Shown: positions 63,504 through 64,000 of the stretch, one piece after another
How positions within the stretch are numbered: position 1 is the first letter of the stretch
How the letters are laid out: each line of letters opens with the position of its first letter
Assembly (NCBI GenBank): GCA_041736675.1
Contig: JBGSTD010000048.1
Coordinates: forward strand, 57,505-121,504
Length of the DNA stretch: 64,000 bases
Direction: 5' to 3'
Source of the DNA: Salaquimonas sp041736675
Lineage (GTDB): Bacteria; Pseudomonadota; Alphaproteobacteria; Rhizobiales; Rhizobiaceae
Program-made: the position numbers and the translations under genes
The notes under the pieces: generated by a model
The model's database searches: none
What the model saw: the letters and a program-made list of their open reading frames with translations, nothing else
What the model was told of the DNA's origin: nothing

Positions 63504-63523
63504 TGGTACATGGGGCTGGTACA
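63504..63523. repeat. Direct repeat TGGTACA before the integrase gene
   Basis: TGGTACA occurs at 63504-63510 and again at 63517-63523, 13 bases apart, just before the integrase start at 63525. Such short repeats next to an integrase may be arm-type sites for the recombinase or its excisionase, but two copies are weak evidence. Confidence 0.5.
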
Positions 63524-63524
63524 C

Positions 63525-64000
63525 ATGCCATCAATTTCAAGAGTTAAGGGCTTAGTCAAGCATCCCAATTCTCGGGTTTTCTGGTTTAGAAGAGCCGTGC
63601 CTCTTGAATTGCGTGGTCCAGAAAAAATCGGCAAAACCGAAATCAAATTATCACTTAGGACATCTGATCTGCGCGAGGCGGAACTTAGAGCAGCGCGACT
63701 GTGGGTCGAATGGGCGCATCGCTTTGATGATTTCAGGAAAAATAGAGAGCCTGGGGGAACACAACCGACCCGCGAACAATTGGCGGATATTGCGATCTGG
63801 TGGAGAGACCTGTGGGACCCTGCGGATCAAATCGAGCGACGGGATGGTGTTGTCGAAGAACAGGTCATTGATCCAGATGGGAAGTTGGCCATTAAGAAAC
63901 GCGCGTTCACTCAGGATGAATTGTTTGAGTATGAACGCGATAGATTAGAAAAGGCAGAAAGGGAAGTTTACGCTGGTGAGACATCACATGTAAGAGATAC
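63525..64000 (+). CDS. int: Site-specific integrase (tyrosine recombinase), N-terminal part, cut by window end
   Basis: An open frame of 158 codons with no stop before the window ends. The translated start, MPSISRVKGLVKHPNS, then RVFWFRRAVPLELRG, EIKLSLRTSDLREAELRAA, fits the N-terminal arm/core-binding region of phage-type integrases (xxYYFRRxVPxxLR, then SLxTxDxxxAxxR). The catalytic R-H-R-Y domain would lie beyond 64000. ATG 63525 is used; an in-frame ATG at 63510 is an alternative, and the preceding stop is at 63501. Placement right after a tRNA 3' end and the more AT-rich flank suggest a prophage or integrative element extending to the right. Confidence 0.82.
   Translation, partial: MPSISRVKGLVKHPNSRVFWFRRAVPLELRGPEKIGKTEIKLSLRTSDLREAELRAARLWVEWAHRFDDFRKNREPGGTQPTREQLADIAIWWRDLWDPADQIERRDGVVEEQVIDPDGKLAIKKRAFTQDELFEYERDRLEKAEREVYAGETSHVRD

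Noticed and set aside
1..64000. CRISPR array, insertion sequence or rRNA operon
   Set aside because: No direct repeats with regular spacers, no transposase frame with terminal inverted repeats and no rRNA stretches were seen; the integrase at the right edge is the only mobile-element gene.

Overview
The window reads as a chromosomal segment of a Hyphomicrobiales (Rhizobiales) alphaproteobacterium with moderate GC. The main evidence is gene order and lineage-typical gene forms: hslV-GNAT-hslU, hisB-DUF2628-hisHAFE, divL with a tyrosine in place of the kinase histidine, the tsaE-amgK fusion followed by murU-addB-addA-trxA, ahcY, and ptsH/EIIA/hprK/chvG/chvI next to pckA. The genus cannot be fixed from the sequence. 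Nearly all the DNA is core genome, densely packed, with many 4-bp ATGA overlaps.

Layout from left to right. 1-5.4 kb: coaE (cut by the window edge), dnaQ, secB, fxsA, a Tim44-domain protein, mltA, smr and an XRE regulator. 5.4-9.0 kb (minus strand): hslV, an acetyltransferase, hslU and a DUF1402 exported protein. 9.2-14.1 kb: a histidine operon ending in coaA, with a duplicated relic of the 5' end of hisA between hisH and hisA. 14.2-16.5 kb (minus): an OpgB-like phosphoglycerol transferase and an AlkB-like dioxygenase. 16.8-22.7 kb: dnaK, dnaJ, a PmtA-like methyltransferase, an FMN reductase, pyrF and a DUF2852 protein. 22.8-29.1 kb: a YgjP-type metallopeptidase, trpF, trpB, trpA, accD and folC. 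29.2-41.5 kb (minus): divL, tsaE-amgK, murU, addB, addA and trxA. 41.7-47.3 kb (minus): chvI, chvG, hprK, EIIA, ptsH and ahcY. 47.7-60.1 kb: pckA, a BON-LysM protein, PBP1A, an acyltransferase, an M20 peptidase, OsmC, a DsbA-like isomerase, polA and a DUF427 protein. 60.2-63.1 kb: a divergent puuA-like synthetase and a spuC-like aminotransferase, probably for putrescine catabolism.

The last 640 bases differ from the rest. A complete tRNA-Arg(CCG) is followed 84 bases later by the 5' part of a tyrosine-recombinase gene that runs off the window. This is the usual junction of an integrative element in a tRNA gene, and the cargo would lie beyond position 64000.

Functional links: amgK-murU, mltA, PBP1A and possibly the BON-LysM protein concern the cell wall; hslVU and dnaKJ have similar CTTGCA-type candidate promoters suggesting heat-shock control; and HPr-EIIA-HprK, with no sugar permease nearby and co-oriented with ChvGI, looks like a regulatory PTS. 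No clearly new multi-gene system is visible. The most unusual local signals are the hisA duplication, exact 10-bp tandem repeats between hslV and hisB, a hairpin-rich intergenic stretch before osmC, and the tRNA/integrase junction.
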